64,000 nucleotides of DNA from Acestrorhynchus altus (GCA_034509495.1 CM067519.1:27999643-28063642); one strand, 5' to 3'. Shown: positions 26,945-38,760, counted from the first letter of the stretch. Made by a program: numbers and translations. The notes: generated by a model from the sequence alone, not told the origin.

Positions 26945-27177
26945 GTGGTGATGATGGTGGTGATGATGTCACTGGAGCTTTAAAGACAGTCTGTCTCTTT
27001 AAGGAGAATTCCTAACATTCCCCCGCCGGGAAACTCCAATCATTCCCTACATTAACATCCTTTTCCTTACAGAGACAGACCTGCCCTCCTACACACACAC
27101 ACACATACACACACACACACACTCTCTCTAACACACACACCCTCTCTCTCTCTCTAATACACACACACACACACACA

Positions 27178-27218
<41 letters not shown>

Positions 27219-27225
27219 ATACACA

Positions 27226-27270
<45 letters not shown>
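26640..27270. repeat. AT-rich stretch, (GAT)n and (CA)n/(CT)n tracts
   Basis: 26640-26890 is AT-rich; GATGATGATG runs at 26898-26970; alternating (CA)n and (CT)n blocks fill 27090-27268. Confidence 0.93.
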
Positions 27271-27273
<3 letters not shown>

Positions 27274-27461
27274 TCCGCTTTTCCTGTCCAGTAAACCAGC
27301 CAAAGCCATTTAAATCCGGAAAGTTGTGAAACTTCTGCTCCAGAACACCAAACTCCACGCTGCTCTCCACGCTGCTCTCCACTCCACTGCACTCAGGGGT
27401 GAGTAGACTCAGTTCCCTCTGCTCAGAGTGCTCAGACTTTCAGTTTAACAGCATCGCCGGG

Positions 27462-27905
27462 TCTGAACCGGGTCTGATCTGGGTCTGAACTGGGTCTGAT
27501 CTGGGTCTGATCTGGGTCTGATCCAGGTCTGAACCGGGTCTGATCTGGGTCTGATCTGGGTCTGAACTGGGTCTGATCTGGGTCTGATCTGGGTCTGATC
27601 TGGGTCTGATCCGGGTCTGAACCGGGTCTGATCCGGGTCTGATCTGGGTCTGATCCGGGTCTGATCCGGGTCTGATCTGGGTCTGATCCGGGTCTGATCT
27701 TTGTCTGATCTGGGTCTGATCCGGGTCTGATCTGGGTCTGATCCGGGTCTGATCTTTGTCTGATCTGGGTCTGATCCAAGTCTGATCTGGGTCTGATCTG
27801 GGTCTGATCTTTGTCTGATCTGGGTCTGATCCGGGTCTGATCTTTGTCTGATCTGGGTCTGATCCGGGTCTGATCCAAGTCTGAACGGGGTCTGATCTGG
27901 GTCCA
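27462..27905. repeat. 11-bp minisatellite GGGTCTGATCT
   Basis: About 40 copies of an 11-bp unit with variants CTGATCT, CTGATCC, CTGAACC and TTTGTCTGATC. Because 11 is not a multiple of three the array reads open in two minus-strand frames as DQTQIRPRSDP-type peptides. Those are not genes. Confidence 0.97.
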
Positions 27906-28489
27906 GAAGGTTTGTTATCTGTCTGGTTCTGTTAGAGAACGTTATTTTACCCATTACAGATCAAATGTTCCAGAAACATTTGAATTATTATTGTTATTAT
28001 TGTTGTTATTATGTGATGTAATGATTGTGTTCATCCCTCGCTGATGTTTTGTAAATGTTTTAATCTTTTAATAAAAACAACACCACTTTCTGTCCCTTGC
28101 TTTAGTTCAGTCAGATTTGTCCCTTTCTGTCATTTTCTGATATAAATTAATTTAGTCAATAATTCTGAGCATAAACAACATCATTAACACCTTTATATTG
28201 GGTTTGTTCAGTTTTCCTGTTTGTACAGTTTATAAAAGTTATTGTTTTGGTAAAATTCATAACATTTAGAACATTTTCAGCTGCTGTTTGTGGATTATTA
28301 CTGTAAAAGGTTGCGTCCCAACTGTAATAGAAATACTAATGACTTACACTAACTGGTGCACAATCAGACAGACGATGGACATCATCCAACCAAGCAAAGC
28401 GAGACCAATAAAATAAAGATGAGAAACCAAATGATTGGATTTTAAAACGTCTCTAAAATCAGACTCTCTGCTCTTATTGAATCAGAATC

Positions 28490-28775
28490 AGATTGGATTT
28501 CTCATTTTTTCCTCTTGACAGGAAAATTCCACTTTATGGACTGAAACACATCTGCGTGGGAGACACCGTGTTCATTCACAACCGTGTTCCCAGTGTTTCT
28601 CACAGCTTTTACCAACTGATTCATCACATGAATCTGTCAAACATTCCTTATATTATCATCAGCTGCACTGCAGATCCAAGGAGGACGTTCCTGTACGGGA
28701 TCCTTCTGAACAGTCCCTTTTCAGGGATCATTGTACTGGTTGTGTGTGTTGTGAGATCATTGTACTGGTTGTGAG
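28490..28775 (+). other. Unassigned 93-codon open frame
   Basis: Plus-strand frame reading KIPLYGLKHICVGDTVFIHN and further to RRTFLYGIL, with composition more protein-like than its surroundings and a possible acceptor (TTGACAG) near 28520. I recognise no family, and no good donor follows. It ends in a local GT-rich duplication (28735-28806). It could be an exon of an unseen gene or a decayed transposon. Confidence 0.25.
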
Positions 28776-28909
28776 ATCATTGTACTGGTTGTGTGTGTTG
28801 TGAGATGGTTATGTTCTACATTATATCACAGTGTTGACCATGCGGTGGTATCGTGAGCATCATTCTATAACTCTGATTAATATAATGAGCACAAATGAAC
28901 TTTAATCAG

Positions 28910-29025
28910 TAACTAATGATATATATTAATAATATTTAATGATATATATTAATAATATTTAATGATATATATTAATAATATTTATTCAATAATAAATATA
29001 AAATTGTGAATCTAATAAATATCTG
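28910..29025. repeat. AT-rich short tandem repeat
   Basis: TAATGATATATATTAATAAT occurs three times at about 25-bp spacing, within AT-rich DNA. Confidence 0.9.
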
Positions 29026-29039
29026 TTCAATTTAGTCAC

Positions 29040-29430
29040 GATCGCCGGTCTGGCTGCTTGCGTCTGAGTCTGAGAGAGCGAAATTAGCCATGCTCTCTCT
29101 GGGTGGTTAGATGGCGCTCTCTCCCCACATCACTGCCCAGCAGCTCAAACGGAGGCGGAGTCTGGCTTCACATGTGGGAGGGAGGAAGCATGTGCTTGTC
29201 TTCACCCTCTTAGTGTCGGGAGCATCGTATGTGATGGTCCTAATGAGGCCGTGGGCAGCTGCGGTTTTTAGGAAACCAGTCTTGTGACTGGAAGGTCGCC
29301 GGTTTGATTCCCTGAACTGGCAGGACATGAGTGAAGTGCACGTGGGTGCTGGGGATAGGGCAGCCCACCGCACACTGCCCCCTAGTGTGTGAATTCACTA
29401 GTGTGTATGTGTTTCACTGCATGTTCTCAG
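29040..29430 (+). mobile_element. tRNA-derived SINE-like repeat
   Basis: Contains GGTCGCCGGTTTGATTCCC, a good RNA polymerase III box B, followed by CTGAACTGGCAGGACATGAG and CACACTGCCCCCTAGTGTGTG. The downstream part recurs inverted at 15355-15425. No full tRNA cloverleaf can be folded from it, so it is not a tRNA gene. Confidence 0.6.
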
Positions 29431-30765
29431 CTGGAGGTAGGACCTATGAATGTCCACTCCAGATGTTTCATGATAAGTGATGACTGCTGCTAAGGGGAGA
29501 TGTTTGGCGCAGCTGGTCAGAGACAGATTTAGATCTGTTAAAATAGCCGTGGCTGAAAACATGGCGACGTTTCGAGCAGAAAGGCTGTTTTGAACGAGTG
29601 ATTCATTCAAATGAAATAAACACTACTTTAGTTTCTGTAACAATAAACAACAGTGTAACCGTTCATGGGTTCTGGGTTCTGCCCAGTAATAACCAGAACA
29701 CTGATCCAGAAGCCAGTCGGGCCAAACTCTGAGGAACACCCCACCCAGCGGTTCTGACTGACCCCTGCCCTCCCTCTCAAAGGCCTTCACTGTCCACCCA
29801 CTCTCCAGAGGTTTCCCCCGAACGCCTGAGACACAGCAGCTATTCAGAACAGTGTTTCAGTGAATCCGCTTCAAAGGCCGTTCCAGGAAACGTCAGGAAC
29901 GTCAGGAACACAAACTTGCGCGTCTGTTGCATCATATAATTATCAAGTGTTACTTCCAGACGGAGGGCGATGAGCTCGCCTCCGCCCGCACCGTCAGTCA
30001 GGGTGTAGAGTCTGAGTAAACAGGGGGATGTTTCCCAGACTCGGATCGCTTATGCTCCGGTGCTTCTGAAAGGCCCCAAATCCACTTCTCCTCCGGTTCC
30101 CTTCACAGCTCCGAGCCTGAGAAGAGCTTCGCTGGAAAGTTAATTTAGGACATCACACTTCCTTAAAGCTCTTCCTTTAAACCGGCTGCTTAACCCAAGA
30201 CCACGGGCTTCACTGTGTTCACTGCAGCACTTTAATTAAACAACAACACTCTGATATACACACACTAACATAACGGATACCATAGTAACCACGAACAACG
30301 TCTGAGTTTCGTTAGCTTTTGTGAGGGCGTAGCCAGCATGTTAGCGCCACACTGGTGACTTTGGATGGAGGGATGTTGGCAGTGGTTGAAGGACTATGAG
30401 TGTTTAAGGTTTCATAGAGTTGGGACAGAGACTGTATTGTTCTGAGCTGCTGCTGAAGTGGACGAGTGTAGTGGACGAGTGTTCAGCAGCAGTGAAGCAT
30501 CTGAACGGGGTATGAATGAAGACACCGGTGACTCCTGCTCTTAGGTGAAGGTGTTGCAGAAAGGTAGCTCTCCAGGAGCAGGTGTGAGTAATGGGACAGG
30601 CCTTCAGTGGTGTCTGGACTGTGTTGCTCTTCCTCTGTGTGAACAGCAGGTGACAGTGTTTTCTCTCCATCTGAGAGAGGAGGAGACAGTGTTCACAGTG
30701 TAGCACTACAGCACTTACAACCAACAAAATCAGAGTCTAAGTGTAGCACCCTCCCACTCTCTCTC
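29430..30765. other. Non-coding spacer
   Basis: Ordinary-looking single-copy sequence. Open frames are short and without recognisable domains. No frizzled-type cysteine-rich exon was found here. Confidence 0.5.
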
Positions 30766-30766
30766 A

Positions 30767-30775
30767 GTGTGTGTA

Positions 30776-30828
<53 letters not shown>

Positions 30829-30951
30829 TTATGTGTGTGTGTGTGTTTATGTGTGTGTGTGTGCTTATGTGTGTGTGTGTTTATGTGTGTGTGTGTGTGT
30901 GTGTGTGTTTATGTGTAAGTGTGTGTGTGCTTATGTGTGTGTGTGTGTGTT

Positions 30952-31000
<49 letters not shown>
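30767..31000. repeat. Interrupted (GT)n microsatellite running into the assembly gap
   Basis: GT runs broken by TTATGTG and CTTATGTG at fairly regular spacing, ending at the first N. Confidence 0.97.
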
Positions 31001-31500
31001 NNNNNNNNNNNNNNNNNNNNNNNNNNNNNNNNNNNNNNNNNNNNNNNNNNNNNNNNNNNNNNNNNNNNNNNNNNNNNNNNNNNNNNNNNNNNNNNNNNNN
31101 NNNNNNNNNNNNNNNNNNNNNNNNNNNNNNNNNNNNNNNNNNNNNNNNNNNNNNNNNNNNNNNNNNNNNNNNNNNNNNNNNNNNNNNNNNNNNNNNNNNN
31201 NNNNNNNNNNNNNNNNNNNNNNNNNNNNNNNNNNNNNNNNNNNNNNNNNNNNNNNNNNNNNNNNNNNNNNNNNNNNNNNNNNNNNNNNNNNNNNNNNNNN
31301 NNNNNNNNNNNNNNNNNNNNNNNNNNNNNNNNNNNNNNNNNNNNNNNNNNNNNNNNNNNNNNNNNNNNNNNNNNNNNNNNNNNNNNNNNNNNNNNNNNNN
31401 NNNNNNNNNNNNNNNNNNNNNNNNNNNNNNNNNNNNNNNNNNNNNNNNNNNNNNNNNNNNNNNNNNNNNNNNNNNNNNNNNNNNNNNNNNNNNNNNNNNN
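31001..31500. other. Assembly gap, 500 N
   Basis: Exactly 500 N, probably a fixed-size placeholder. GT-rich sequence lies on both sides. It lies upstream of the first visible sfrp exon, so the missing first exon may be here. Confidence 0.99.
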
Positions 31501-31727
31501 GGTGGGTGTATGTGGGGTGTGTGCGTATGTGTGTGTGTGTGGGGGGGGGGGGTCTACAGCTCGTTTCTCAAAAGCCCACCTCTGTTGACCCTGGACCCTC
31601 AGGCCAGAGAGGCCTGTCAAGATCCTCCACACTCTTAAACATAACGGCTCTTTGTCTGGTCTACAGCTCTACACCCTGCAGGCGGTGTCCTTCAGCAGGT
31701 CTTTAGGAAACCCAGTGGTTCTACTTA

Positions 31728-31893
31728 CACAAATATATGTCCAAATATTTATGGACACCCCTTCTAATTCAGCATTCAGCTTGCTTTCAGCTGTGCCCAT
31801 TGCTGACACAGACGTGCAAATGCACACACAGCTGGTCTAGTCCCTGTAGAGAGGTACTGCCAATAGAATAGGACTCTCTGGAGCAGATAAACA
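31728..31893. mobile_element. Dispersed repeat B, reverse copy, cut at an N
   Basis: ATATATGTCCAAATATTTATGGACACCCCTTCTAAT-type start, then CATTGCTGACACAGACGTGC and GGACTCTCTGGAGCAGATAA. It stops at the single N at 31894. Confidence 0.8.
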
Positions 31894-31894
31894 N

Positions 31895-32330
31895 CACACA
31901 GGAGCTCTTTGTGGTTCTATAATTCAGACTGTAGTTCATCTGTTTCTCTGCAGACTTTATTCTCCTCCTTTCACCCTGATCTTCAATGATCAGGACCCCA
32001 CAGGACCACCACAGAGCAGATATTATGTGGGTGGTGGGTCATTCTCAGCACTGCAGTCACACTGACATGGTGGTGGTGTGTTAGTGTGTGTTCTGGTACG
32101 AGTGGATCAGACGCAGCAGTGCTGCTGGAGTGTTTAAACACTGTGTCCACTCACTGTCCACTCTATCAGACACTCCTACCGAGTGTCTCCACCTCGTAGA
32201 TGTAAAGTCAGAGACAGAAGCTCATCTGTTTCTGCACAGATTGTGTTGGTCGTCCTCTAGTCCTTCATCAGTGCTCACGTTTCTGGTTGGTGGACTGTTC
32301 TTGGTCCAGCAGTGTTCTCAGGGAGGACGA
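31895..32330. mobile_element. Fold-back element copy upstream of the first visible sfrp exon
   Basis: Complete left arm from CACACAGGAGCTCTTTGTGG, and most of the centre ending GGTCCAGCAGTG. The right arm is absent. Confidence 0.9.
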
Positions 32331-32638
32331 CATTGTGATTCTTTATTCTGCTGGATGTTCTCAACTCTTGATTTCCAATTTGCTTTGGTTCATAATTTAG
32401 TTAAAATGTAAACTGACCTACACTGACCATCAGATCAGTGCTTGGGTCTTTTTACTTTCCCTGAGACGGAACCAGGCCTGGGGACACGAGCTTAGAGAAC
32501 CCAAATTCCTTCACAGAACCCTTGTTTTTAATGTAGATGCTTCTCCCACATCTGATGTTGATCAAATCAGCATGTTTAGGGAGAGAGCCGGAAGTGAGGT
32601 TCTAGGTAGCTGATGGCATGTTCTCTCTGTTCCTGCAG

Positions 32639-33447
32639 AGTTTATCAGGATTTGTCCAGCGTGTGACATTGAAGTGAGCACACACAGCATCCTGGAGCAC
32701 ATGTGTGCCAGCGAGTTCGGTGAGTCCTTCACACCTACGTGTTCAATCAACCTGTAATCAAACAGAACAGATTATAAAATAGATCAATATATTGATGATT
32801 CATCAAACGTGACTGAAAATCAATATTCAGAACTGAACTGATTCTGGATTCGATTCAATAAAATATTCAGTTTCCTTTATTTATTTAAATCACAGACTCT
32901 GAACAGAACACAGTCGGTCTGAGAAAGAAGGACAAATACATCCCCAACAACAAAAAAACAACAACAAAACAAAAACAAAAACAAAACAAACAAAAAACAA
33001 CATATTTATAATTAAATTAACCATATTTAACCATTTAATATTTCATATTTAACCCCCCCAAAAAAACAACAACAACAAAATAAACAAAAACAAATAAACA
33101 AAAACAAAACAAAAACAAACAAAAACAAACAAAACCCAACTAATTTATCATTAAATCTGACAGACAGGTTAATATTTTGGTTAATAGTATCTGATATCAA
33201 TCCACCTTCATTTCAGTCCGAAGGGCTCGATCACTTCATTAGAAAGTTCACAGCAGAAATAAAGGAATTTCATATAAAAGAATAAAATCATCTGAAAACA
33301 GTTAAAATAGATAAATCAATAAGAATTATATATTTAAAATATTTATATATAATTATTATGTTTATATATATAATAAATATACAATAAAATACATTTAAAA
33401 ATTCAATACACAAATAAATATACATTAACATTTACATGACACATTTT

Positions 33448-33516
<69 letters not shown>

Positions 33517-33699
33517 CTATTTAAAATGAGGCTCTAAAATGGTGCTAATGCAGTTTCTTGATTCCGACACTGAAGAACATTTTAGGACAGAGAACAGCCG
33601 AACTGACCACACCGACATTAACAATGATATCAATTCTTCCAGGACACACACACACACACACACACACACCTCACACACACACACACACTCATACACACA

Positions 33700-33749
<50 letters not shown>

Positions 33750-36700
33750 AAGTGTCTCATAGCATTATTTCCATTATATTATATTTATATACTATAAAAT
33801 ATAAAGTCATTGTTTAACTACAATAAAATATGAATATAGACCAACTTGCATGTGATATAAAGTGTTTAGTAATTATTATGAATAGTAGGTTGTGGTTTCA
33901 GGATGAAGATGTGCATCATACAAAAAAGATTTACTGTAAAGTAAATAATTAAACATATATAATAAAAAATAAAAAACATATAAATAAAGAATTCAATAAA
34001 ATAATGAAACATATAATAAAAAATAATAAAATAAAATAAATATAAAATAATTAAATAAAGAATTAAGTAAAAAATAGAAACATATAATGAAAATAAATTA
34101 AATATAAAATAAAATAATTAAATAAATAATAAACATATAATAAAAATAAATAAAATATAAAATAAGAATTCAATAAAATAATGAAACATATAATAAAAAA
34201 TAAATATATAAAATAAAAGAATTAAATAAAATAATGAAACATATAATAAAATAAATAAAATAAAATATAAATAAAAATAAAATAATTAAATAAAATAATT
34301 AAATATAAAATAAAATAATTCAATAAAATAATGAAACATATAATAAAAAAATAAAATAAAATAAAATAATTAAATATAAATAAAATAATTAAATAAAATA
34401 ATTAAATATATAATAAAATGAAAACTACACCAGTTTGGAAGTATGTGTGGATGTTCTGAGCTTGGACTATGATGTGTGTTCAGAATCAGAATCTCCTGAA
34501 TTAGGGATTTAAAGGTTAAGTTCTAAATAAGGCTGATGTGGTTCGAATGTTAGACGTTCTTTGAGCAGAGCTGGTTTCACAGCCTGCTGAGCGAAGCCTT
34601 GAATCTTATTACGTTTCTATGTTTTCTGGTAAACCTTTGGAAGTTCTAAAGAGGGTTAAAAAACACAGTCAACACTCAGTAATGTTCTTGAAGGGCTGTG
34701 AGTGATTTCCACAGCAGGCGAGGTTGTGTAATTGGATTAAACTGGTGAATAATGGGAGGAGGAAAGTCTGAAAGCTCTTTTCCGTGGTGGATAATACAAT
34801 ATCAGGATGAATTCAGCGTGTAGATCAGAAGGCCAGGCTGCCAGATTCCTCAGCTGATGTGACAGTGTGATGGTTGAGACAAACGTCCACGTCTTGTTCC
34901 GCATTAAAAGAGAGAGCTCGACGTTCTAGCGAAGACCCTCCAGTTTCCAGTTTCTGACTCGCGAGGACATTTCTTTTCACTTCTGAGATGATGAGCCTTA
35001 AAGTACTGATTGCTTCAGTGTGAGAACTTTAAAAGATACCTGGTTTAATATTAAGTTATTGCAGGAATGAAGCGAGGATGATTTACACTTTTAGTGATGC
35101 TTGAAAGTTTATGACCCCTTTATATTTTTCACACAAAGTTTAAATTAGATCCTTAACCAGATCAAACCAGTGAGACAGAAATATCTCTGATCATGGATTT
35201 ACTGATGAGAATGATCAGTGTTTATATCTGTGAGGGTAAAGTATGTGACCCTGCTCTCGATATCACTGTGCCACTCCTCTTGTGCAGCTAATAGCCGTAT
35301 CTAAGCACGTTTCGTGGCGGTTGGTCAGTCCTGCACTAATCAGGTTCATTCACTCCACAAACCAGCTTCAGCTCTGTGATGTTGGTGGTTTCCTCCATCA
35401 ACTGCTGCTTCAGCTCCTTCACAACATCTACTGGATTGAGTCCAGGGCTCAACTGGATCAGTCCAGAACATTACCTTCATTCTCCTTTAAACGTTCTTTA
35501 GGAGAAACATGTGTTTAAGGTCATTGCCTTTCTGCATGATCCACATTCTCCTGAGTTGCAGCTCACAGACAGATGTCCTGACATTTTCCTTTAGAACTTG
35601 CTGATATAATTCAGAATCCATTTGTAAATATGTCTGCGCACCCCTGTAGCAGGGATGTCATCACTGTACATCCCATAATGTCTGTATTAACGTAGTAAAT
35701 AAACAGTAGTTGTTTATTAAAATGTACAGAAGTGTGATTTGCACTATTATGAGTTTGATCCCATCACTGATAGTATCCCGATTTCAGCTCACTAATTGTC
35801 CCTTTTCACAGCTGATGTTCTTCATCCTCCTGCTCCTCTGCGCATGCTGTTGCTATTGGAAACGGTGAAGAGTGATCAAAGTGTGAACGTATATTAAACA
35901 CTGCTCCTCTCTGCTCCTCACGCGGCCGTCCGGACGGCTCTCCTCCACAGTTGTTTCCAGTAATTGTTCTAGGAGCTTTCTTTGGAGTGAGTCGACTGTG
36001 GCCTGTTGACCCTCCCTCAGAGTGGACAGACCCCTCAGTGTGGTGGCGTGTGTGTACAGAGCGGGTAAACACACAGGACCGAGTGGCACCCTTGTTTACT
36101 TTCAGTTCGGGCCGTTTTCGCCGTCTCACTGCCAGTGGTTCCGTTACCGCGACCCAAATGGCCAGAGCTCAAAGGCTTGTTTCTTTCCTGGTTGATTTCT
36201 GGAGGAGATGCAGTTTGTTTGGCCCTGTCAGTGCAGGACAACATGTAGTCACGTGACATGCACGAGGATTATTTGATTGAAACCAGAAATGGAAGGTATT
36301 TTTCTGTTCAAAACAGAAGACGCGACCAGCGACGCAAATGCACTCCAGTAACTAAGCAGCAGTGTGGATGAGCTCAACCACTTCTCCTTTTAGTGTTTTG
36401 AGATGTTGTCCAACGTCAGGCTTTCGGCGCCCAGTTGCTGGCGACAATTTCGCAGGACACTCTTAGGATGAAACCCAGGGAGCGTTCTCTTCCCCTTTCA
36501 GACAATGGCCGTCTTGGCCTGCGGTCAGGGCGACTCTGAGGAGCTGTTGGAAACTCTGCGAAGACCGTCATCTTTAAGCACGGTTCTGATCCCTTCGCGG
36601 CCAGTTCGTCCATACGGCTTTACTACATGTCCAAATATTTACAGACACCTCTTAAAATTCAGAAGCTGCACCCATTGCTGACACAGATGTGCAAATGCAC

Positions 36701-38760
36701 ACACAGCTTGTCTAGTCCCGTAATGCTGCCAATTGAATGGACTCTCTGGAGCAGATAGCTCACCACATGTCTCTAACTGTCTCCCATGTCTAACCAACGA
36801 GGTGTGGACTAGAGTGCTCGACCCCAGCATTGAGCTGTGGAGCAGTGAGCTGTGTCACCTGTCAACCCCTCACCTCATTGGCTCATTCTGTATCTGCTGT
36901 AAGTGTAATTGTTATTAGGCGCTGGTGGCAAGAACAGATGTTCATTCCTGTCCTCCGCAATAAGATCAACTGTCCAGCATACGGTTTTCCCATCACAGCG
37001 CATCATAATGGTGATGACAGTCATTAATGCTCAGATGTAACTCAAGGGAATAAAGAAACCATGAAAAATGAAAAACAGCGTTTAATGTCCTGCAGCTCGA
37101 GACTCAGTGTCCTTAAGTTTCCCACAGTGCGCTTTTCCGACGGTCAACATTCGGTGCTGATGCTGTGCCTTGTGCTGCATGTGAAGAGGTCTGGGATCAG
37201 CATTAAAAGGTCATAATGTTTTGGCTTATTGTTGAATGGATGGTAATGATTTTTCAATGGCAGGTTTTGAGGCTAATTTAAATAAATGGTTTGAAATTTC
37301 TGTTTATAGAATTATATTTTAAAGAGAAGTTAAACCTGCTCTATCGACTGAATGGACACAAACCTCAATCACAGCATTAAAGAAACACATACTGTTGCAC
37401 GGTGGGTGGGGTAACAAAACACATGTGGCTTGACTGTAGATATAAACACTCACAACAACACACTAGAAGCAAAAGCCCTGCTTATACACAGACAGGTCAG
37501 ACACACCTGGAGCAGATAACCAGAGGCAGGGGCTACAAACGCTGATGACCAGGTGGAGCTAAGCAGACCAGCCTGAAAACACATTCTGAGCCATGTGCTG
37601 GAAAAACACCTGGCAAAACAAAACTGGACCAAACAAGCACGAGACAAACTGACAGAGAGAGGCGTGACATGTGCCTCAGCGGTATAAGAGTAAACCCTCA
37701 GGGCTCCGCCAGACTCTAGTCCCTCATTTGGAATCTGGTCCATCACGACTCAGTGCGCACAGTGCGCCCAGAACAGCATCTGAAGAAGGCATAAACTAGA
37801 GTGAAGCTCTTGGCTCCAAAGCAGTGACGTTTATCAGTAACCCGCGTCCTGGTAATGTCGGCAGGGTTGAATGGAAATTCTCAGAAAGGTCTTTAAAGAA
37901 AGAAAGGGCATAATATTTGTATGGTGGGTTATCTGACTGTCTTTCATCCTCCTCTTATGGAAACAGTGTGCTTTGATTTATATCACCGTTTCTATAGTTA
38001 CACCCATTATCCAAAACATTAAGACCAACACGCTCTAGTCTCCCCCTCTTCTATCAGCTCCTCTGATCACACAGGAGCTCTTTGTGGTTCTATAATCCAG
38101 ACTGTAGTTCATCTGTTTCTCTGCAGACTTTATTCTCCTCCTTTCACCCTGATCTTCAATGATCAGGACCCCACAGGACCACCACAGAGGAGATATGATG
38201 TGGGTGGTGGACACAGTGCTAACAGGACGCCTCCCACAGGATGATATTGGCTGCATATTTCTGGCAGTGGACTCTGAGGAGTTCAGCTCCCAGCAGCTGC
38301 TGTGACTGGTACCAACAGCACACACTAACACACCACACCACGTCAGTGTGACTGCAGTGAAGGTCCGACTAACACGCTGTGTTTTCCTCCTGTTTACAGC
38401 CATCAAGCCCCGTCAAAGGAGATCCAGAAAGAAGAGGATAAAGAAGCTGATCCTGCAGAAGGGGCTAAACAGTGAGTTGAACCCTGAAGAGGCGGGTGGG
38501 GAAGATGGTGCTGCATCGAGAGCCGGGCAGACTGTCAGTGTGAACAGCTGGACGACCCAGGGATCACGTACCTGCTCATGGGTCGCAAAGTAGGGAGCCG
38601 GTACCTGCTGACTGGCATCTACAAGTGGGACAGGTCTAACAGAGCATTCAGGAGGACTGTAGAGACTGAAGTCCTGAAATATCCATCTACGAGCCACTGT
38701 GGAAATGACATATCTGATCTAAAGCTCCTCAGTGTACTCCTCTTTCCCAGCAGTGTATAA
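32639..38760 (+). CDS. Secreted frizzled-related protein (SFRP1/2/5 or sizzled type), netrin-like domain only; 5' end not seen
   Basis: SFRPs are secreted proteins with an N-terminal frizzled cysteine-rich domain that binds Wnt and a C-terminal netrin-like domain. Three exons are visible: 32639-32719 (FIRICPACDIEVSTHSILEH, then MCASEF), 38400-38471 (AIKPRQRRSRKKRIKKLIL), and 38531-38760 (CQCEQLDDPGITYLLMGRKV, then SRYLLTGIYKWDRSNRAF, ending at TAA 38758-38760). EHxCASEFA, the KKL.L block, C.C.QLD and MGRKV...YLL..I.KWD..N..F match the family closely. Two oddities: the basic linker between EFA and KKLIL is much shorter than in SFRP1, and the last two exons are separated by a 59-nt GT/AG intron that must be removed to keep frame. 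The cysteine-rich exon is missing. The C-terminus runs about 20 residues past that of human SFRP1. Linkage to tcim favours sfrp1, but divergence leaves sizzled or another paralogue possible. Confidence 0.85.
32930..34425. repeat. A-rich and AT-rich simple sequence with (GT)n and (CA)n, sfrp intron
   Basis: ACAAAAACAAAC-type A-rich sequence at 32938-33140; (GT)n 33451-33514; (CA)n 33643-33748; AATAAAATAATGAAACATAT and similar words in a loose tandem array at 33950-34425. Confidence 0.92.
34430..35280. other. sfrp intron, ordinary non-coding
   Basis: No repeats of note and no recognisable exon in either strand. Confidence 0.5.
35280..35650. mobile_element. Probable DNA-transposon relic
   Basis: Text such as CTACTGGATTGAGTCCAGGG, GGTCATTGCCTTTCTGCATG and ATCCACATTCTCCTGAGTTG is of the kind found in non-coding remnants of fish DNA transposons. 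A related-looking stretch lies at 57380-57980. No transposase frame survives. Assigned by general resemblance only. Confidence 0.4.
35650..36620. other. sfrp intron, unassigned, moderately CpG-containing
   Basis: 35900-36260 and 36420-36605 have more CpG than their surroundings and frames open on both strands (for example CGGCCGTCCGGACGG near 35920). No domain is recognised. A degraded retroelement is one possibility. Confidence 0.3.
36623..36850. mobile_element. Dispersed repeat B, reverse copy
   Basis: ATGTCCAAATATTTACAGAC, CCATTGCTGACACAGATGTG, GGACTCTCTGGAGCAGATAG and ACCCCAGCATTGAGCTGTGG. Internal sequence differs by small indels from the other copies. Confidence 0.8.
36850..38025. other. 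sfrp intron, ordinary non-coding
   Basis: I see no exon, RNA gene or recognisable repeat. Open frames are short and lack domain features. Confidence 0.5.
38030..38362. mobile_element. Fold-back element copy ending about 40 bp before an sfrp exon
   Basis: Left arm CACACAGGAGCTCTTTGTGG through GATATGATGTGGGTGGTGG, a damaged centre, and an inner right-arm stub ending GTCAGTGTGACTGCAGTG. The sfrp branch-site-like GACTAAC (about 38367) and acceptor (38399) follow directly. Confidence 0.88.

Noticed and set aside
27432..27954. 148- and 169-codon minus-strand frames rich in DPDQTRIRP
   Set aside because: Produced by the 11-bp array; no start context, splice sites or homology.
29281..29345. tRNA gene, because of a good box B
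   Set aside because: No matching box A at the right distance and no acceptor or anticodon stem; better explained as a tRNA-derived SINE.
30767..31706. Long plus- and minus-strand open frames of 230-310 codons
   Set aside because: They are (GT)n read as VCVCV or HTHTH joined through the 500-N gap; there is no coding evidence.
38413..38697. Minus-strand frame of 94 codons
   Set aside because: Antisense of the sfrp netrin-domain exons.
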